Positions 4,672-7,453 of a stretch of DNA of 7,453 nucleotides are shown piece after piece; within the stretch, counting starts at the first letter, position 1; the number at the start of each line of letters is the position of its first letter. Origin of the DNA: an uncultured Prevotellaceae bacterium (lineage in GTDB: Bacteria > Bacteroidota > Bacteroidia > Bacteroidales > Bacteroidaceae); contig CAJKQZ010000122.1 in the NCBI GenBank assembly GCA_905202115.1, positions 1 through 7,453 on the forward strand, written 5' to 3'. Both the position numbers and the translations under genes were made by a program. A model generated the notes under the pieces. The model searched no databases and was not told the DNA's origin. It worked only from the letters and a program-made list of their open reading frames with translations.

Positions 4672-7281
4672 ATGGCAAGCGAAACGCTAACCCCCATGAT
4701 GCAACAGTTCCGCCGGCTCAAGACGGAACATCCCGACGCAATCATCCTCTTCCGCTGCGGCGACTTTTACGAAACCTACATGCAGGACGCCGTTACGGCC
4801 GCCGACGTTCTGGGAATCACCCTGACACACCGCAGCAACAAGGGCTCGGCACAGAACACCGAAATGGCAGGCTTTCCCTACCATGCGCTCGACGTTTACC
4901 TGCCCAAGCTCATCCGTGCGGGCCACCGCGTGGCAATATGCGACCAGCTCGAAGACCCGAAACTTGCCAAAACGATAGTGAAACGCGGCATTACCGAGGT
5001 TGTGACGCCGGGCGTCGCATTAGGCGACAATGTGCTTTCTTCGAAAGAGAACAACTTTCTCTCGGCAGTGCATTTCGGCAGCGGGGCATGCGGCATGGCC
5101 CTACTCGACATCTCGACAGGCGAGTTTCTCACCGCCGAGGGCACGGCCGAAAACATAGACAAACTGCTCGCGAACTTCTCTCCTAAGGAAGTTCTCGTAG
5201 TGCGCGGCCGGCGCGACAAGTTCACGAAGAGTTTCGGCAAATACTACGTCTACGAACTCGACGACTGGGCATTCAACGAACGCTCCGCACGCGAAAAGCT
5301 GCTGAAACATTTCAAGGTCAGCACTCTCAAAGGCTTCGGCATAGACTATATGCACAACGGCGTGACTGCCGCGGGCGCCATACTGCAATATCTCGAGATG
5401 ACGCAGCACACCCTTACCGGACACATCACCTCGATCAGGCGCATTGACGAAGAACGCTACGTTAGACTCGACAAGTTCACCGTGCGCAACCTCGAATTGG
5501 TGAACACAATGAACGAAGGCGGCTCCTCGCTGCTCGACGTGCTCGACCGCACGGCCTCGCCTATGGGCGAACGCCTGCTTCGCCGCTGGCTGCTCTTTCC
5601 TTTGCGCGACCTAAAGCAGATAAAACGCCGCCAGGACGTAACCGAATACTTTTTCCGCAGTCCCGATTTCCGCAACGCCGTAGAAGAAAGTCTCAAAGGC
5701 ATAGGCGACATCGAAAGGCTCGTATCGAAAATAGCCGTGGCCCGCATTTCGCCGCGCGAAATGGTACAGCTGCGCTATGCGCTCAACTCTGTCGACGTGA
5801 TAAAGCGCGCCTGCGCCGCCACCGACGAAGAAAACCTGCACAACATGGCCGAAAATCTCGACGTGTGCGAGGAACTGCGCTCACGTATAGCACGCGAGAT
5901 AGTGCCCGAACCGCCCGCCGCGGCATCGAAAGGCGGAGTGATAGCCGAAGGAGTGAACGCCGAGCTCGACGAGCTCCGCAGAATCTCCCACTCCGGCAAA
6001 GACCTGCTCCTAAGGCTCCAGCAGCGCGAAAGCGAAGCCACCGGAATCCCGAGCCTCAAGATAGGTTTCAACAACGTGTTCGGCTATTACATCGAGGTGC
6101 GCAACACGCACAAGGAGCGCGTGCCCGAGACATGGATACGCAAGCAGACGCTCGTGAACGCCGAGCGCTACATCACTCCCGAGCTTAAAGAACTCGAAGA
6201 CAAGATTCTCGGCGCCGAGGACAAGATACTCATTCTCGAAAACCAGCTCTACAACGAGCTTATGAACTACTCGCTGCAATACATAACCTCGCTCCAGCTC
6301 GACGCCGCAATACTTGCCGACATAGACTGCCTGCTTTCGTTTGCGCTCTCTGCCGCCGAGCACCGGTACGTGCGCCCCGTGGTAGACGACAGCGAGGTGC
6401 TCGACATATCCGCCGGCCGCCACCCCGTGATAGAGACGCAGATGCCTCCAGGCGAGAGCTATGTGCCCAACGATGTGACGCTCGACACCGAACGCCAGCA
6501 AATCATAATACTCACCGGCCCAAACATGGCCGGAAAATCGGCCCTGCTCAGGCAGACGGCACTTATTGCGCTCATGGCCCAGGCGGGAAGTTTCGTACCC
6601 GCCGACAGCGCACGTGTGGGTATGGTCGACAAGATATTCACCCGCGTGGGAGCGAGCGACAACATATCGGCGGGCGAATCGACCTTCATGCTCGAAATGA
6701 GCGAGGCCTCTAACATCCTCAACAACATGACCGGCCGCAGCCTTGTGCTGTTCGACGAACTCGGGCGCGGCACCTCCACTTTCGACGGCATAAGCATTGC
6801 CTGGGCCATTGCAGAGTACTTGCACGAAGGTCCTAAGGGACATCCGCGCACGCTGTTTGCCACGCATTACCACGAGCTCAACGAAATGGAGAAACATTTT
6901 GCGAGAATAAAGAACTACAACGTATCCGTGTGCGAAACCGAGGGACGTGTGGTGTTCATGCGCAAGCTCGCGCGCGGCGGCACGGCACACTCGTTCGGCA
7001 TACACGTGGCGCGACTGGCGGGAATGCCGCCGAGCATAGTGCGCCGCGCGGAAAAAATACTCGGAGAGCTCGAATCGACAAACCCCGGCGGAAACGTCAC
7101 GAAAAACACCGCCGCCATAGCCGACACCCGCGAAGGAATGCAGCTCAGTTTCTTCAAGCTCGACGACCCTGTGCTGTCGCAGATACGCGACGAGATACTG
7201 AATCTCGACATAGACAACCTTACGCCCGTAGAAGCTCTCAACAAGCTCAACGGAATAAAGCGCATTCTGCGCGGCAAGTGA
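4672..7281 (+). CDS. mutS: DNA mismatch repair protein MutS
   Basis: MutS recognises base mismatches and small loops and, with ATP, recruits MutL to start mismatch repair. The 869-residue protein is full length (the family is typically 850-880). The N-terminal recognition domain carries the mismatch-stacking F-x-E motif as FYE (32-34) within LFRCGDFYETY. Connector, lever and clamp regions follow. The C-terminal ATPase has Walker A GPNMAGKS (616-623), the STFMLEM loop (670-676), Walker B with the signature DELGRGTSTFDGISIAWAI (695-713), the switch histidine H732 in THYHEL, and the dimer-interface segment SFGIHVARLAGMP (774-786). A clamp-binding-like motif QLSFF (824-828) and a short tail ending LTPVEALNKLNGIKRIL close the protein. 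All catalytic elements appear intact. The ATG at 4672 fits homologues that begin with an LTPMM-like segment. A long antisense open frame within the gene is a composition effect. The gene appears to be monocistronic within the window. Confidence 0.98.
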   Translation: MASETLTPMMQQFRRLKTEHPDAIILFRCGDFYETYMQDAVTAADVLGITLTHRSNKGSAQNTEMAGFPYHALDVYLPKLIRAGHRVAICDQLEDPKLAKTIVKRGITEVVTPGVALGDNVLSSKENNFLSAVHFGSGACGMALLDISTGEFLTAEGTAENIDKLLANFSPKEVLVVRGRRDKFTKSFGKYYVYELDDWAFNERSAREKLLKHFKVSTLKGFGIDYMHNGVTAAGAILQYLEMTQHTLTGHITSIRRIDEERYVRLDKFTVRNLELVNTMNEGGSSLLDVLDRTASPMGERLLRRWLLFPLRDLKQIKRRQDVTEYFFRSPDFRNAVEESLKGIGDIERLVSKIAVARISPREMVQLRYALNSVDVIKRACAATDEENLHNMAENLDVCEELRSRIAREIVPEPPAAASKGGVIAEGVNAELDELRRISHSGKDLLLRLQQRESEATGIPSLKIGFNNVFGYYIEVRNTHKERVPETWIRKQTLVNAERYITPELKELEDKILGAEDKILILENQLYNELMNYSLQYITSLQLDAAILADIDCLLSFALSAAEHRYVRPVVDDSEVLDISAGRHPVIETQMPPGESYVPNDVTLDTERQQIIILTGPNMAGKSALLRQTALIALMAQAGSFVPADSARVGMVDKIFTRVGASDNISAGESTFMLEMSEASNILNNMTGRSLVLFDELGRGTSTFDGISIAWAIAEYLHEGPKGHPRTLFATHYHELNEMEKHFARIKNYNVSVCETEGRVVFMRKLARGGTAHSFGIHVARLAGMPPSIVRRAEKILGELESTNPGGNVTKNTAAIADTREGMQLSFFKLDDPVLSQIRDEILNLDIDNLTPVEALNKLNGIKRILRGK

Positions 7282-7325
7282 CATTATGTAACATAAGTTC
7301 CACATCTGCCTGAAAGTCCGTGCGA

Positions 7326-7353
7326 AAAGCCATATGACAAACATTACGGCTTT
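7326..7353 (+). repeat. Weak stem downstream of mutS
   Basis: AAAGCC (7326-7331) pairs with GGCTTT (7348-7353) over a 16-base loop, 45 bases after the mutS stop codon. No T-run follows, so termination here is only a possibility. The remaining bases from 7282 to 7400 hold no gene or RNA that I can support. Confidence 0.25.
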
Positions 7354-7400
7354 AACCGGATTATTCATAAAAAGAAAAAAAATCGCACTGCAAAAAAACT

Positions 7401-7453
7401 TCCCGCAGATAATTGAAATTACATAGGAGATAATTCAAAATATGTCTGAGATA
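7401..7453 (+). repeat. Truncated copy of the 21-base-period dyad array (right window edge)
   Basis: The head TCCCGC (7401-7406) is followed 25 bases from its first T by a degenerate unit, TACATA-G-GAGATA (7420-7432, centre 7426), and then by TATGTC-T-GAGATA (7441-7453, centre 7447), exactly 21 bases later. The separators ATTGAAAT and ATTCAAAA fit the WTTNAAAW pattern seen in the middle copy. The last 17 bases (7437-7453) match the reverse complement of 3528-3544 exactly. The array reaches the window edge and may continue. It lies downstream of mutS with the head nearest the gene. Confidence 0.65.

Noticed and set aside
4430..4678. 82-residue minus-strand open frame covering the recO/mutS spacer
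   Set aside because: It overlaps the mutS start and both promoter candidates and has no similarity that I recognise.
6010..7368. 452-residue open frame antisense to mutS
   Set aside because: It lies wholly over the conserved MutS ATPase region, has no family motifs, and is explained by the GC-biased codon use of mutS.

Overview
The window looks like chromosomal DNA from a member of the Bacteroidota, most likely order Bacteroidales. Three observations support this. The promoters fit the Bacteroidota -7 box TAnnTTTG, the gene leaders are A-rich with no Shine-Dalgarno sequence, and the KdgK, MutS and RecO proteins resemble the Bacteroidales versions of their families. The coding DNA is fairly GC-rich and the spacers are much richer in AT. 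I cannot name a genus.

Layout, left to right: (a) 1-123, a non-coding tail with a truncated repeat array and an imperfect hairpin. (b) 124-3155, a three-gene operon on the minus strand, transcribed kdgK > SDR-type uxuB > uxuA. (c) 3156-3690, a 535-base spacer with the kdgK promoter and an unusually dense run of dyad symmetries, including a three-unit array with an exact 21-base period. (d) recO on the minus strand, 3691-4416. (e) A 255-base divergent spacer with promoter candidates for recO and mutS. (f) mutS on the plus strand, 4672-7281. (g) 7282-7453, a non-coding tail that runs into another truncated copy of the array.

The operon encodes the central part of hexuronate breakdown. The SDR protein reduces D-fructuronate to D-mannonate, UxuA dehydrates mannonate to 2-keto-3-deoxygluconate (KDG), and KdgK phosphorylates KDG to KDPG. 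KDPG aldolase (eda), the isomerase uxaC, a transporter and a regulator are not in the window. RecO (RecFOR recombination mediator) and MutS (mismatch recognition ATPase) are separate DNA-repair genes.

The most interesting feature is a short intergenic element found three times: at the left edge, in the middle spacer and at the right edge. Each copy has a TCCCGC head. Exactly 25 bases after the first T of the head comes the centre of a 13-base dyad of the type TATSTC-W-GASATA, and further dyads follow every 21 bases, separated by 8-base AT-rich spacers. It looks like a phased protein-binding array or a small dispersed repeat family. I do not recognise it. Both window ends lie inside copies of it, which suggests that the sequence may be a contig broken at a repeat.
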